Shown in pieces: positions 1-12,229 of a DNA stretch of 64,000 nucleotides. This DNA is from Coptis chinensis (taxonomy: Eukaryota > Streptophyta > Magnoliopsida > Ranunculales > Ranunculaceae), in contig CM027382.1 of NCBI GenBank assembly GCA_015680905.1, forward strand, positions 15,287,501 through 15,351,500, in the 5' to 3' direction. The stretch's first letter is position 1. Each line of letters begins with the position of its first letter. The notes beneath the pieces are model-generated. The model saw nothing but the letters and a program-made list of their open reading frames with translations, ran no database searches and was not told where the DNA came from. Both the position numbers and the translations under genes were made by a program.

Positions 1-561
1 AAAAAAAATTGTTTTGTTTTCCATGGTTTTCAAAATTGTTTTCAAAATGAATTTCAAAAAAATAAAAAAATAAAACGATTTGTTTTCAAAAACTTGGTTT
101 GCTTTGGACGGCTTATGATGAAAAATCTAGAATTTCGAGCACGTAGAAAATTTTGAAGTCAATATTCCTAACTAAACCATGCATCTTTCTGTACTAACAT
201 AGCATTCAAATAATTTGGTTCGTGTATATATCATAATATCTAGTATCTACTCACTCATGCATATTCTAATAACATAGTTGTATTATGTATATCATGTATA
301 TTGTACTAACCTGTCATGCAGAGAAATACTGCCCACGCCTAATCTTTGCCAATAAATTGTTTTCTTAAAGCTCAAGTGTCATACATGACTACAAATTCCA
401 AAAGTGCGATGCAAAGTGAAAGAATAATTGCGCCATTGGCAAATAAGGTAATTAATTAAGTGAGATTTGAATCATAGAGTTTGAGCTTACCAGCGGCGGG
501 CGGCATTAGCATAGCGATAGCATCATCACTTAGTTACTTTTGCTTGACGTCTGCATGACGC
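1..561. other. AT-rich gene-free stretch
   Basis: I see no coding exon, RNA gene or element terminus here. The first 100 bases are runs of A and T with TTTTCAAAA-like words, similar in style to the internal tail of the gypsy element further right, but too short to assign. Confidence 0.5.
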
Positions 562-652
562 GGGCGGATCTATGAGTTGGCTGACCGGTCAGAGCCCCCT
601 AACTTTGCTCAAAACCCAAAAAGTACAGTGGTAACTATTCACTCCAAAAAAA

Positions 653-684
<32 letters not shown>

Positions 685-697
685 TATATTTATATAT

Positions 698-731
<34 letters not shown>

Positions 732-787
732 ATATAGTGAGAATTAGTGTTAGTAGCCCCCCTATTGTTGAATCCTGCATCCGCCCC
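562..787. mobile_element. MITE-like element with GGGCGGAT ends
   Basis: The left end reads GGGCGGATCTATGAG and the right end reads CTGCATCCGCCC, so the outer GGGCGGAT is inverted at both ends. The interior is non-coding and contains a long AT microsatellite. Sequence just inside the right end, read on the minus strand (GGGGCGGATGCAGGA), resembles a common plant MITE type. I could not find a clean target duplication, so the superfamily is left open. Confidence 0.45.
651..735. repeat. (TA)n microsatellite
   Basis: Near-pure TA dinucleotide repeat with a few AA and TT interruptions, lying inside the MITE-like element. Open frames across it are low-complexity Ile-Tyr runs and are not genes. Confidence 0.9.
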
Positions 788-1175
788 TGGCGACAGGTAT
801 GATTTCCTTTTCTCTCTCCTTGTATATGTCGAACTAACCAGGTTTTGCATGTGAGTTTTTATTAGTATAGAACTATAGATGAAGTGTTTGATTTTACTGA
901 AAAAAATAAAACAAGAAAAAAATTGTACTCGCTTACCATATGATGACTTTCGTGGTTACCATCTTCTCATCTGCTGGACGAGTGGCGTAAGGTATGTTTG
1001 CTCAGTAATCCTCTTGTTTATATATAGTGATTAGTGCATGATGTGAATAGTAATTTCAGGGGGTGACATAGGTCGGTTTATAACATAGGAACAGAAAGTT
1101 TCACGTGGAGGCAATTCTTTTGCACAAAGGACGAAACAGTTTGATTTTGTCAAAGATTCCTTCCTTTTAAAAAAA

Positions 1176-1320
1176 GGCTAAATCTTCAGTGCGCGAGATG
1201 TATGGTGCGCCATCACATCTCGGCCACTCATCCGAATGCGTGTGTATTGCGGCGCGTAATCTGAATCCAAAGGCCCAAACGACCTGCGCACCTTACGACC
1301 TGCGCACTGAAGAAGTGCTC
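1176..1320. mobile_element. 145-bp MITE, CTTCAGTGCGC inverted ends
   Basis: CTTCAGTGCGC near the left end is inverted as GCGCACTGAAG near the right end, and the similarity continues inward (GGTGCGC on both arms). TTAAAAAAA occurs immediately outside both ends (1167-1175 and 1321-1329) and would be a 9-bp target duplication. A 9-bp duplication would suit a Mutator-type MITE, but the repeated word is low complexity, so this is only suggestive. Confidence 0.55.
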
Positions 1321-1384
1321 TTAAAAAAAACTGTTTCTAATTTAATGATACGGTGCAAGCACTAAGAAGGAAGGTCGGGTACCC

Positions 1385-1545
1385 CTTACCTGTTTCTCAC
1401 CAGGTCTCACCCGGTTTGGTCTGGTTCAACATGGTTGGCCTAGGTTGACCCGGTTGGTCTAGACTGACCCGGGTTTGAGCTGTTTGACCCGGTTCTCACC
1501 AGTTGACCCGGTTTTGACCAGTTTTGACAGTTGACCAAGTTTGAC
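1385..1545 (+). repeat. Degenerate GTTTGACCCGGTT repeat
   Basis: Words such as GGTTGACCCGG, GTTTGACCCGG and GTTGACCAAG recur every 10-20 bases across about 160 bp. The period is irregular. A similar GTCAAC-rich patch, in the other orientation, lies at about 59990-60060. Confidence 0.6.
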
Positions 1546-2179
1546 CCAAAAAAAAATAAAAATTCAAAAATAAAAAAAAATGATGAATATTAGTACCATG
1601 GGGTTCTTACCCTCCAGTATGAGAAAATATTCATCAAATTTTGTTTTTCACCGCACTATTGGTAACCACTTGATCATTAATATCATTTCGGTAACTCCAT
1701 TTGTGTAATATTAAAATTGTTCGCGAGAACAATGTCAGTTTTTACTGACAGCCTCATGGATGGATCAGCTTGAACTCATAGTGACAATCTTTTCCAACCC
1801 AAGTATACTTGAACGTAATTGATTGATTGATTGATTGAGCTTGAATATCATCATCCCCAGCATCCATCTTTCATCTCCAGCACATCTCTTATCTTCCCTA
1901 GCAGTGTTAGATGCGTTCTTCCCATCTTCTTTAGAATCTCCTATCCCCAGTAGATCTTCTTGCTCTCCCCGGTGAGTCTTTTCTTTCGTCAGTGTTTGGT
2001 TATCACCATTATATGAGAATCTTTAATCCAAGTCAAAATCATGAATGAATTGATCTATCCATTTAATTTCACTAGTTTTCTAAAATGAATTTGAAAAATA
2101 TCAGATTTCAAAAAAAATTTGTCCCTTGATTTCAAAAAAGTTGTTCATCATTTTCAGAAAATATTTTTCAATCAACCAA

Positions 2180-4207
2180 TATCATGTTACGTGGTGTAAG
2201 TCCGCCCGATGCTTCCGCTAGCATTGATATTTTGTCTTGTGGTATAAGTCCGTCCGATGCTTCCACAGATAATCCAGTTGCCATGTTGCGTGGTATAAGT
2301 CTGTTCGATGCATCCACCAACATTCAATCATTTTTAAGCCCTCACAAACAACTTGAAAAAAAATTTGAGGATTTCAAATATCCAGGGAAATGCCCTCTTT
2401 CAAAAATATTTTTCAAATGAATTTTCAAAAATTGCATGAGATCTTTTGGTGGAGCTTGGCAAAAATGGTTTGTCTCCCATGGCTTTGCCGTTCGGTTACA
2501 AAGCAACCTCGACAAAGAGGGGCAACTGTAGACACCCCATTTTGCACCCCCCCATAATTCATTCAATTTTTGCCTTGAATTAAATATGATCATATAAGGT
2601 GATTTGCTTTCTAGAGTCTTCATTTCTACATCAAACTTCTTTCTTTTTATCTTCTTTTAGCGTCTTTAGACTCTCCTCATCATGTTCTAGCTATGGCTGA
2701 AGTTTCGTTGCTTTATGAGTTTTGAGCTGAAAATGACCAAAATGCCCCCGTAACCTTTTGGAGCCCAAATCTCGTTTTTTCCACTCTTTCTTTGGATGAG
2801 ATTATTTCATATTTGAATTCCCCTTGAAAAATCCTTCGAAATGAGTACAAGCTTGCCTAGGTTACTTTTGGATTTCGGAAACCCTAATCTTGCCCTATCC
2901 CGTTTCAGGCCGTTATGCGCCTTTGTTGAGTGCAACGTTTTTTGGAGTAAGATTTCGACCCAAGGATATTTTAAGAGTTCATGGACCTTCCTAATGGATT
3001 AATTAACAATTTTTGTGAAGAAGAGTTTGCCTAATTTTGACCCGGTCAAAGGGAATTTGCAGCATTGAAAATATGGTCAAGATGGGCCTTTTTTGTGGAT
3101 TTTGGACATATGCTCATGGGCTGTGGATCCAGCTCGATTTGGACCTTTTCATTAGGGTTTCTAGCCCATTTTCAAGCCTCTAAAAACCTAGATAACCTTC
3201 TTTAATTGTTTGATTTGATTTGATCCCTAAAATCAAAAATATTCTAGAGAATATGCCATTTTGGAGCCAAGTTTGGAAACCCTAGATTATGGGCTCATTA
3301 AGGACGTGTAGGGCTTGATTTTTTGCCCTAATCCATCTGAAATATCCAAAAACCAAGGGCCAAGATCGCACCCCTTATCCCACCTCTTGAATCAAGGGCC
3401 AGATTTAGGAGGTGCAACCAGAAAGAGATCAAGCCATTGGATTTTTCTTCATCAATACTCAGCCATTGGATCAAACTCATTACCATATTGAAATCCATCC
3501 CAAAAAGCTATAAATATGGGTCTCATTCACCCATAAAAAATAATCTAGAGCAAGCTAGAGCTAGGAATTCGGAGTTAATAATCTGGACCTAGTTATTCAG
3601 AGCTAATAGCCTTCTTTCCTTTAGTGTTCTTCATTTTTTCTTCTAGTTCTTAATTTTAGCCTTCTTTTCTTTTTGTCGATCTTGAGTAGAAAATTTTTTT
3701 TCACCAAAAGTTGTTTTTTTTCCTCAAATCACTGTTTCAATCCAAAATCACGGTTGTCAATTCAAGATCAAGTTTATCATCAATCAATCAATCAATCTAC
3801 AATCAAGTATGAGGCAACATTCCAAACAAGGTGACATCTTTTTTTTTTTCTTTTATTTCCTTTAGCATTGCATATTAGGTTATATTTTTTTAGTTTTATT
3901 ATAGCATATAGTTATTAGTTTTTTAATAATTTAGTGAGGATCATCCAACTTGATAGATTAATTTTTCAAGCTTTCTTCGTTTGCCTATCTTAACATGTTA
4001 CACCTCAATAGAAGTAAGGCTGGTTTTTACCAGGCGATTGTGGGTGCCTAACACCTTCCCACATCGTACCTTGACTCCCGAACCCAATAATCATCTAGTT
4101 TCGAGGGCTAGTCCTTCACATAGGTTTTACTAAACTTTTCCTTAATAAAGTTAGTGGCGACTCTAAAATCAATTGCATAGACCTAGGTACACATTTTTGC
4201 GCGTACA
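2180..4207 (+). mobile_element. 3' end of a Ty3/gypsy (Tat/Ogre-like) LTR element
   Basis: A purine-rich tract with the form AAAGAGGGGCAAC ends at 2526 and is followed by TGTAGACACCCC. This is the usual junction between the polypurine tract and the 3' LTR in Tat/Ogre-type gypsy elements. The LTR runs to about 4207 (ends GCGCGTACA), about 1.68 kb, and includes TATAAATATGG near 3511. The tail from about 2180 is non-coding, and internal sequence may begin as early as about 1550. No 5' LTR or polymerase region is in the window, so this is a partial fossil. Age cannot be estimated from one LTR. Confidence 0.75.
2184..2325 (+). repeat. Three copies of a ~50-bp unit in the gypsy tail
   Basis: GTGGTRTAAGTCYG followed by CGATGCWTCC occurs at 2191, 2239 and 2290, giving periods of 48 and 51 bp. 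Short tandem repeats in the 3' non-coding tail are common in Tat-type elements. Confidence 0.7.
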
Positions 4208-4214
4208 ACACCAG

Positions 4215-6434
4215 GAATACAGAATATACCCAAGTCATCAGGCTCAAAAGCAAACAAAATAGAGATTTTCACCCGTGTTTACACTACATCATCGAGGTTA
4301 GATAGTAGTTTGTGAGCATCTAAAATGCTCTCTCACAAGTGAAACACGCTGATATGACAACAACTGCAGATAGGCTCTACACACCTATATCTATGTTATC
4401 AAGTTAAAATCAACCTCTATCCTGCCATGACACAATTGATCAATATATACTTAAGGGGCAAAAGTGTAAATTAAGTAGCAAGAAAACACGCACATACAAA
4501 AACAGAAGAGAAAATCACCTGTGGCATTTGCTAAGCACCAAAATCTTTTATCTTTATTCAAATGAGAGGGGAATGTGTATTCTTCCTCCCAAAGGAAACA
4601 GAAATGCACAAAAGAAGTTACAACCCTCTAGTTACATACCTTGCTCACAGGGCACCCTTGGTACGTCTCGTAAGGACCTTCTTTTGCAGCCAACTCATAA
4701 GAAGCTTTAAGAGCATGATAATAAATAGTCTCAAATATGTCTTTGTTTAGCTGTTGTGCCTGGACAGGTTCAAGAAAAACGCAATTAGAACTATTTGGGG
4801 AAAAAACAATAGAAAACAATAAGCTCTAGGGAATCCCCAAACCTCAGGTGAATCAAATGGCATGCCAAGCAGAATGAAAGCATCAACAAGACCCTAAACT
4901 CCTAGCCCAATTGGCATGTGACATATATTTGATGTCTTTGCGGTGTCAACAGGATAATAGTTAACATCAATTATCTTATTGAGGTTTGTAGTAACTAAGG
5001 CAGTAACCTGTCAATGCAGAACAACATCATAACTTAAAACTTGATGATGATATGACATAGATTAATAACAAAACTAAAAAATATATGTATGGTTAACTAC
5101 TCTCATGTTACTGCTTGGTATCTTGTATAAGACTATTGAAAGATGTACGCTAAAAAAACATTTAGAGACAAACCTCTGCAAGCTTGTCAAAATCAAAATA
5201 ACGGTTTTTAGAACTACTGCTTCCAACCAACTTAGATGGGTGAGACTCAATTGGAACATCCTACAGAAAAAATACCAAGTCAGCATGGCAAACAAAACGA
5301 AGATATACTTGAAATGGTCAAGCCACGTGTGTCGATACTTGTAATGCATCTAAGTATCTAACCAACCTTCTCCCGAACATATCGCGGAAGAGCAATGGAA
5401 GCCAAATTGTAGACTGCAGTTTCAGTGGGACTTGTGTATTCAATAATCTCAATACACAAATTCGAAGATTTAATAGTACTCAAATTCTGCTGATTGCTTT
5501 TTCTATTGCAAGCATCCTCAAGAAATAAATGAAAATAAGCCAATTAGAACAATGACCAAAACCTCAATGGACAAAAAGCACCAAGCAGAGCCATCGATGA
5601 GATTACCTTAAAAAGCATATCACGGTGTTCCGGTTTCTATCCGAGCTTTTAGAATCTCAAACCCGGAGGTTAAATGCGGAAACAACCTTCTTTGCCTTTC
5701 CCTGCACGTAAAAGTCAAATCATACATAAAATAAAAGACTAAATTTCAAAAATCATAACCAGTCAACCATACAACAAGAACTGAAAATAGTATGAGTTGT
5801 AATTGATTATGGAAATTGATTGACTAAGAGATTTGGGGGAAAAAAAGAAACGTACCTGATTTCAAATTATGATACTTGCTAATCGTCGGAGTGATGGATA
5901 CGAATGTACGATGATTCTTTATTCTTTTATTTTTTCTTCTTATCTGGTCACATGGAATGTTGAAAAAAAGAGAGCAACCCTTCATTGGTGAGAGAGAAGG
6001 TTTAATGACTTTTTGTTTTTTTTTAACGTCTAATAAATTGCTTGATTAAATGGCTAATTAAATGCATTTATGGTGGCGTACAATTGAAATATATTTGGGA
6101 GAGAGAAGAAGAAGAGAAGAAGAAAAGAGACGGTTGGTTTTTTCCATTTAATTTCGGTATGAAATGTAATTATTTGGCAATTAATGAAGAGTACGTCGTG
6201 AACAATTGAATAGAGGCCTGTAGTTGATTTTCGACCTGAATTTACACACATGTCCTTAAGTTACTATGTAATCTTAAGGGTATAGATGGTAGTAAATTTT
6301 GAAATGCGAAGTAGTCCTTCTTAAAGTCATTGAATAATTGATTTTAATATTTTATCAAAGGTATTTCATGGTAGAAAAAAGGCTGGTCCAATTTAAATGT
6401 CCATGTTAATTATGGTATACTCTACTAATTGAGA
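4215..6434 (-). mobile_element. Helitron A (non-autonomous), 5' end at 6434
   Basis: Read on the minus strand, the element begins at 6434 with TCTCAATTAGTAG, preceded by A, as expected for a Helitron 5' end inserted between A and T. The first ~200 bp match the start of Helitron B at 8398 base by base with scattered differences, through TACCATAATTAAC and GACCAGCCTTTTTTCTACCA, which fixes both ends as one family. It carries an RNR1 fragment and no Rep/helicase. I did not find the 3' CTRR hairpin end; the gypsy LTR abuts on the left, so the left coordinate is only where recognisable gypsy sequence stops. Confidence 0.65.
4640..5701 (-). pseudogene. RNR1: Ribonucleotide reductase large-subunit fragment, five exons
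   Basis: Five consecutive exons of the class I ribonucleoside-diphosphate reductase large subunit, which reduces NDPs to dNDPs for DNA synthesis. In order on the minus strand: 5607-5701 (FEILKARIETGTP), 5367-5516 ([28 protein letters not shown]), 5174-5260 (PIESHPSKLVGSSSKNRYF), 4843-5007 (TTNLNKIIDVNYYPVDTAK) and 4640-4759 ([30 protein letters not shown]). Introns with GT-AG borders are kept, so the copy was made from DNA and not from mRNA. The N-terminal half and everything after PVSK are missing. The first exon shows a frame slip and an internal stop, and exon 4 has a stop after IGLGV. It sits inside Helitron A in the same orientation as the element. Confidence 0.88.
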
Positions 6435-6454
6435 TACTAGTAACTTATATATAT

Positions 6455-7755
6455 ATATATAGTAAAATAGGTGTTAGATTTGATAATGAATATTAACTTC
6501 CAAATGTACTAGATGTTAGATACTAGATTCAAAATATAGTTATAACTGTATTGGTTTTTTTTTTTTTTTTTTTTTTTGAAATATAGTTATATTATTGTTA
6601 GAATTGTATTGGTTAAACCCTAAACATATGTACAGTTGCTACATACCAATTCTGAAATCATAAATAATAACCAAAATGTTTTATTATGAAATAGAAATAA
6701 ATGGGTTTGAATTATATCATTTAATCAAACTTTAATTTGTTGGTAAAAATTTAGATGTTAAATCGATTCAAATAAAGTATAGTTAGAACAATACTGTTTC
6801 AAACCCTAAATCTTAAACATACGTAAAGTTGCTACTAATTCTGAAATAAAAAACTACAATCCAAACGTTTTATTATAGATTGGAAAACGGGTTAATTTAA
6901 ATAATTATATCATCTAATCTAATTTTAATATGTTGGTAAAAATTTAGATATTAGATTCAAAGTGTAGTTAAAACTAGGGGCGCAAACATATAGGTTCGGA
7001 TTCGGACATGTCTGTATCCGAATCCGACGAATATTAAAAAAATTATCCGAATCCAATTTTGGATATCCAAATCGGATATCGGATAATATCCGATCCAAAA
7101 ATTAGTATTAATTAAAACTTTATTTGCTTTGAATAATTCATTTTACTACTATAAAAACTATTATAAATATATATATATTTGTCATTTATTATTATTATTT
7201 TGTTATTATAGTTTTATATTATTAGTTTATGATTTTATATAATATTTTATATAATAATAAATAAATAAATAATTTATATATAATAACTATTAATTTTTTA
7301 AATTGGATCGGATATTTTCGGATGCAGATATGGCAGTATCCGAATCCGTAACCGAAACCAATTTGGACATAGAAAATTATCCGAATCCGAATCCAATATT
7401 CGAAATTTTTAGATAATATCCAAATTTTCGAATACGAATTCGAATCGGATTTGAATATTTGGATATCCACTTGCACCCCTAGTTAGAACTGTACTAATTC
7501 AAACCCTAAACCCTAGACATAAGTATAGTTGCTACCAATTCCGAAATAAAAAATTATAACCTAAACGTTTTATTATAGATTGGAGAATGGGTTTAAATTA
7601 TATTATATAATCCAATTTTAATTTGTTGGTAAAAATTTAGATGTTAGATTCAAAATCTAGTTAGAACTGTATTTATTCAAACCCTAAACCCTAGAGACAT
7701 GTACAATTGCTAACAATTCGAAAATAAAAAATTATAACCTAAATGTTTTCTACTT
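6455..7755 (+). repeat. ~180-bp tandem array with telomere-like motif
   Basis: Each unit contains AAACCCTAAA(CCCTAGA), then a conserved run including TAGTTGCTACCAATTC, AAACGTTTTATTATAGATTGG, TTTGTTGGTAAAAATTTAGA and AGTTAGAACTGTA. The motif AAACCCTAAA occurs at 6616, 6800, 7501 and 7680. Spacings are 184, 701 and 179; the long one becomes about 183 when the MITE at 6975-7481 and its target duplication are subtracted. The outer units are partial. The array fills the gap between the two Helitrons. Confidence 0.85.
6975..7481. mobile_element. 507-bp hAT-like MITE inside the tandem array
   Basis: Ends are TAGGGGCGCAAA and TTGCACCCCTA, a terminal inverted repeat of about 11 bp with one mismatch. 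The flanking 8-mers are GTTAAAAC (6967-6974) and GTTAGAAC (7482-7489), an 8-bp target duplication with one later change; 8 bp is the hAT length. The body is rich in GGATAT, ATATCC and TCCGAATCC words that make it nearly palindromic. There is no transposase. Confidence 0.8.
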
Positions 7756-7759
7756 GTTG

Positions 7760-8397
7760 GAACTAAGTTATCACCTAAAACAACTACAAATAAGTTAAAA
7801 TATGCTAATTATTAATCAAATTATTATCAAAATTATTATCAAATAGATGATTAAACATTTAAATATTGGAACTTGACATCACATCAACAAGATACCAAAT
7901 AATTTAAGAATTTTCGGTGTCTATTTGTTGTATCTTTACTTGGTAAATGGTAACCCGACACTGTAATTTATGGTTATGTTTTAGCAACCCGTTACCGTAG
8001 TTTATGGTATTTTACGACAATGTGTTACCGTTCATCAAAATAGCACATACATCAAGATTACATAAAATTTATTTTGAAATCTAATATTCAAACTATCGTA
8101 ATTCATTTAGTTTCAATTCCATTAGGCAATTTCAATTACATTAATCTCCAGTTTATTTTTTTTTCATGCTCAATTGATTATTCTAACATTATATAATCTT
8201 CAATTTATTCGGTATTGAGATGTGGGTATTTGTATTGCGATAAATTGTTCATTTGAGAGTTGGATAATGATGCATACTCCATTTGAGAGTTAAAATATAG
8301 AGGTATTGAGAGTTGAGAAGTAGAGGAAAATTGAGTTGAGTTGAGTTGAGTCAAGAAAAATTGAATTGGATGTAAATAATTGGAGAAGGAGAGTGTA
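7760..8397. other. Gene-free AT-rich spacer before Helitron B
   Basis: No exon or element end is seen. A short TTGAGTTGAGTTGAG stutter lies at 8334-8349, just before the Helitron B end. Confidence 0.5.
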
Positions 8398-8827
8398 TCT
8401 CTATTAGTAAAATACACCATAATTAACCTGGCCTTTTAAATTAGACCAGCCTTTTTTCTACCACCTAATACCCCTGATTAAATACAAAAAAATATTATTC
8501 AATGTCTTTAAAAAGGACTATTTCGTCATTTAATTTTTTATTTCTATTTATACCCTTGAATTACAACACACAGACAAAGGAGTTTTATGTCAATTCAGGG
8601 CAAAAACCAAATCCACGCCTATATTGACGACATGTACGCGGTGTTGCCTTGCCATTAATACCCACTTAATTTCCAATTAATACGAAGTTCTTTCAACTTC
8701 CCTCCTTTCTTCATGAACTCTTTCCAAGATCTTGGTTAGATCGAAACGTAACTAAAGAAGGACTTGAGTTCTTTCAACTTCCAATTTCAACTTCCAGTTC
8801 TTTCAACTTCCAATTTCAACATTATGC

Positions 8828-9480
8828 GTGGTGGTTCCTAAGCGTGGTCGTGAGGAAGGAGCCCATCAAAAGCCTACGGGTCAAGACAATTCAGGTAGGC
8901 CTATATTCTTGATTGCCGTCAATTGCTTACGAACTTTAGAGTCGCATGTGTTTTACCGTGTTGGTCGGCTCTTTAAGGTATTGTCTTCTTTGTTGAAAAG
9001 GTATTTGGAGGCTCTTCAACAAGCATTTGTTTACACCCTTGATGGGTGTGGGATGCCAAGAAGATAGATTTTCATCTCTGCTGCCGCTCATCAAACACTC
9101 AAATTTCGATCACATGGAAACTTCATGAGCAAAAAAAAAAAAAATTGGCCCCAAGTTAGATTGTTGATAGTGTGGTTTGATGACATTATTTTCAGCTTTT
9201 TGTTTTCACTTTTAATGAAAATAATTATTTAAACTATATTTTGTATAGAGAAATCTGCTCTTATTTTACTTTGCCATTTTTATGCTATATTTATTAGTTT
9301 ATATTTGTCCCTTAAAGGAACTTCTGCTATATCTTTCAGCGTGGATCATGGATTGGAATTAAACAATGAGGTTGACCTTATTATACGCAATGGCAATGAA
9401 GACATTCATAGTGATGACGACATTAAAACCTGGTCTTAGCGGCCGATATTACAAGCTCCATCTCGTAGCAAGTTCGCGAG
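8828..9480 (+). other. Possible captured exons, gene not recognised
   Basis: An open stretch at 8828-9067 (basic start PKRGREEGAH, then a Leu-rich part) and a shorter acidic one near 9350-9440 look exon-like in composition and precede GT-type borders. I do not recognise the family. Given the capture habit of this Helitron they may be fragments of a host gene, but chance open frames are equally possible. Confidence 0.25.
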
Positions 9481-9499
9481 ATACAAAGTATGTCACCTT

Positions 9500-12130
9500 C
9501 ATTTTCTATAGATATTCATGTATTATTTCCATGTAAATTGTGTATAATAGGGTATGTATTTATATAATCTACATTAGAGTTTTATGCTCAAATGGTATCT
9601 AATTATTTCTGTAAGTGGAAGCTATCTTAGATCTGAGGAAAGTCCACCAAGTTACTGCCAAGACATGTGCACTTCATTTCTTATATGAACTAACTACATT
9701 GGGCATGTCGTGGTTGGTTTTATTATTATTAAATTACAAAAGTTATTCAACATTTTTAAAATGAAAAATAAGTATTCCCCTGTTTAAGATTAGTCAAATG
9801 TACCGAGCATAAACCACGTATAATAACATTTGGAATGCTTCCCATTGCATGTGCATATGTAAGAATGGTTTGTACTCCTCATAAGATGTTCTCGGGGACA
9901 TGAGTTAAACTATTAATTCAAACAGATTATGTATAACATGTTCAATGCTTCTAAGAACACCATGCCTTCCGGACATTTAACCGGTTATGGCAGCTCATAA
10001 CTTTTCTTCATTCTACTCCAGTAGAGATGCGATGATGGTTTGTAGGCTATAGCGGGGGAAAAATTAGGTGTTGATTCAGGTTCCTCGAGAATGAACAACC
10101 AAGGTGAGTGTATATTTACACAACATAAGCAAGATTATATTATACTTAACAATCACGATTTAATTATGATATTAGAATGTTGATAAATTGTGAAAAAGAG
10201 AATTTTAAGTTAATTGAAACCTAATGTTTTTGATATCTCTACTATCCGGACATGTGTACGGTTATTTATCGGACCGTTCAAAGATTGGTGTACCCAATCT
10301 CAAAGGCGAAAGAAAAGGTAGTGTATTTTATTGACTTCCGGTTGAACTATTTATGTTTATGTAATTTTACAGATATTGACTTTGATCGAACATCATAAGA
10401 TACCCGGTTTCCAAAAATTCATAGTTGAAACATTCATTGCAACAACCTTTGTTTTTCAAATGTGGTTGACAAATCTTTTGATCTTCGTTGATGCAAATAT
10501 TGTAAGTTGTTTTGCTCTTTTGTGTTAAAAAAACTAATAATTGCCTTTTTTTGCTTTCAAGTAATAATTGCCTTTTGCATAATGATGATAGTTTGAAGTT
10601 CATGCCATGATGCTATTTAGCCTGAAATTTTTACTTAAACATCTTGGTTTATTTTACCTAAACTTCTTGGTTTGTCATGTAAAAGACAAGGAGACGTGGT
10701 TTACTTCCATCATTAGGGAAAAGAAGAGCAACTTGTGTGTGGGGTTCATGTGTTTCTTTTTTCTTCACTACTAAACTTACCTGAAAAGACATATATTATA
10801 TACTGATTTTCCGGAGAGGCCTTTGGAGATTGAATCTTTTTATTTTAGTGAGACCCGAACTTCCGACGTATTAGTGCAGTTATTAATCCAAAAAAATTAG
10901 GAAGAGAAAAATAGTAAGAAAAGACAAAACAATCATATAATTGGAAGTCTCTCAGTATTTATTCAGTACACACATTACACATGCCACTTCCCTTAGGAGC
11001 TTGAGTTTTGGCTAAAAAGCTCAGTTGATGAATCATAATTCCATTTGCCTTTCATAATCATTAACGGTTTATTATTGTTTTTGCTAGAGTGGTGACATCA
11101 TGAATCGATTATTGTCTATTATTTTTAATTTAATCGGTTAAGGCTGTTGTTCCAAGCCATCTCTCCACCCAGTCTCCCAATAAGCTTTTTCTTCGTTACT
11201 CTATTTTTTTTTTTTTTTTAAATGTCTTGCAAATAAGTGCATCCAATCTATGTATGTAAGGTATGCGTGTTGATGAATTCGGTCTGCAAATATGGATGTT
11301 TTTATTGCCTTAGGAACCAATGCTGCATACTTCTACTCAGTCTATTCAGTACTACGACCAGAAACTTCTCATTTTGGTTTTAATTCCTTTTTGCTATTTG
11401 AATAACATTTCTTTGAGAAGTCGGTGTATACGAATAGTCATTGGTGGTGAATATATAAAAGAATGTGACACCATTTGAAAGGCTTTGTTACTGTTATATT
11501 TAGGGATATGGATTCCATTGTTAAAAAAAGGTGACTTAAGAGATTCACATATGTGATTCATAGAGAAGTGACAAGTGGGAAAGCTGCAAGGGGTTTCCCA
11601 TCCAGTTTCAAAAGCTCTGCAGTTGGGTGGTCTGGAATTGGGACAATGTGGTTTTAGACACTGATCTTTGTGTTGGGCTGTGATTTCCTATATAGGTCTA
11701 CCTTATTATCTGAAATGCCTTACTAGGGATGTCAGAGTCTCTGACATCAACTCAACAGCTGGGAGCTGATCCTTTTTTGAACGTAGCGCCAACTTTTAGG
11801 AGTCTTACTCCAATAACATATACCTGCTCCAACTACTTCTGTTATCAATTTGTTATTTTTCTTATTAATTTTCAGATGTAATACTAATGAAAGATGGATG
11901 AAGACAGACAGACTTACTAAATGAGGTAAAGTTCCTTGTAGAATGCTGCAACCCTAAGCATAATGATTATCTCATGTAGCTTATATGCAAAAATATGTAC
12001 TTGCTTACTGTTTTTTGTTTCTTTATTTCTTTCTATTTTATGTAAAGATTGATGCAACTTGTATACACAAATGCTTTTTAAGCGTAAAATTTTATTAGGT
12101 GAATTGTCTAGCATTTAATCTATCCCTTTA
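9500..12130. other. Helitron B interior without recognisable genes
   Basis: AT-rich sequence without a convincing exon on either strand. Scattered short open frames have no coding-like character. Confidence 0.5.
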
Positions 12131-12150
12131 TTGAGTGGGTTGTCGCTCAG

Positions 12151-12229
12151 GGGATCTACTGATAAAACTGTCAAGCTATTTGACCTTCGAAAGATTAGTA
12201 CAGCTCTTCACACCTTCGACTCTCACAAG
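12151..12229 (+). pseudogene. MSI1-type WD40 exon fragment
   Basis: After a TCAG acceptor the sequence encodes GSTDKTVKLFDLRKISTALH then TFDSHK. This is the sixth-repeat region of plant MSI1-type WD40 proteins, histone-binding subunits of CAF-1 and PRC2. Only this one partial exon is present. It runs directly into HMA5-like sequence at about 12230, where the normal MSI1 continuation (EEVFQVGWNP in relatives) would be. It is a captured scrap with no function expected on its own. Confidence 0.75.

Noticed and set aside
589-850. Open frames of 60-70 codons rich in Ile and Tyr
   Set aside because: They are translations of the TA microsatellite.
6616-7700. Interstitial telomere
   Set aside because: Only one to two AAACCCT units occur per 180-bp repeat; it is a motif inside a satellite-like unit, not a telomere tract.
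8205-8420. Minus-strand 71-codon frame rich in Ser, Asn and Gln
   Set aside because: It crosses the Helitron B border and a TTGAG stutter; no coding character.
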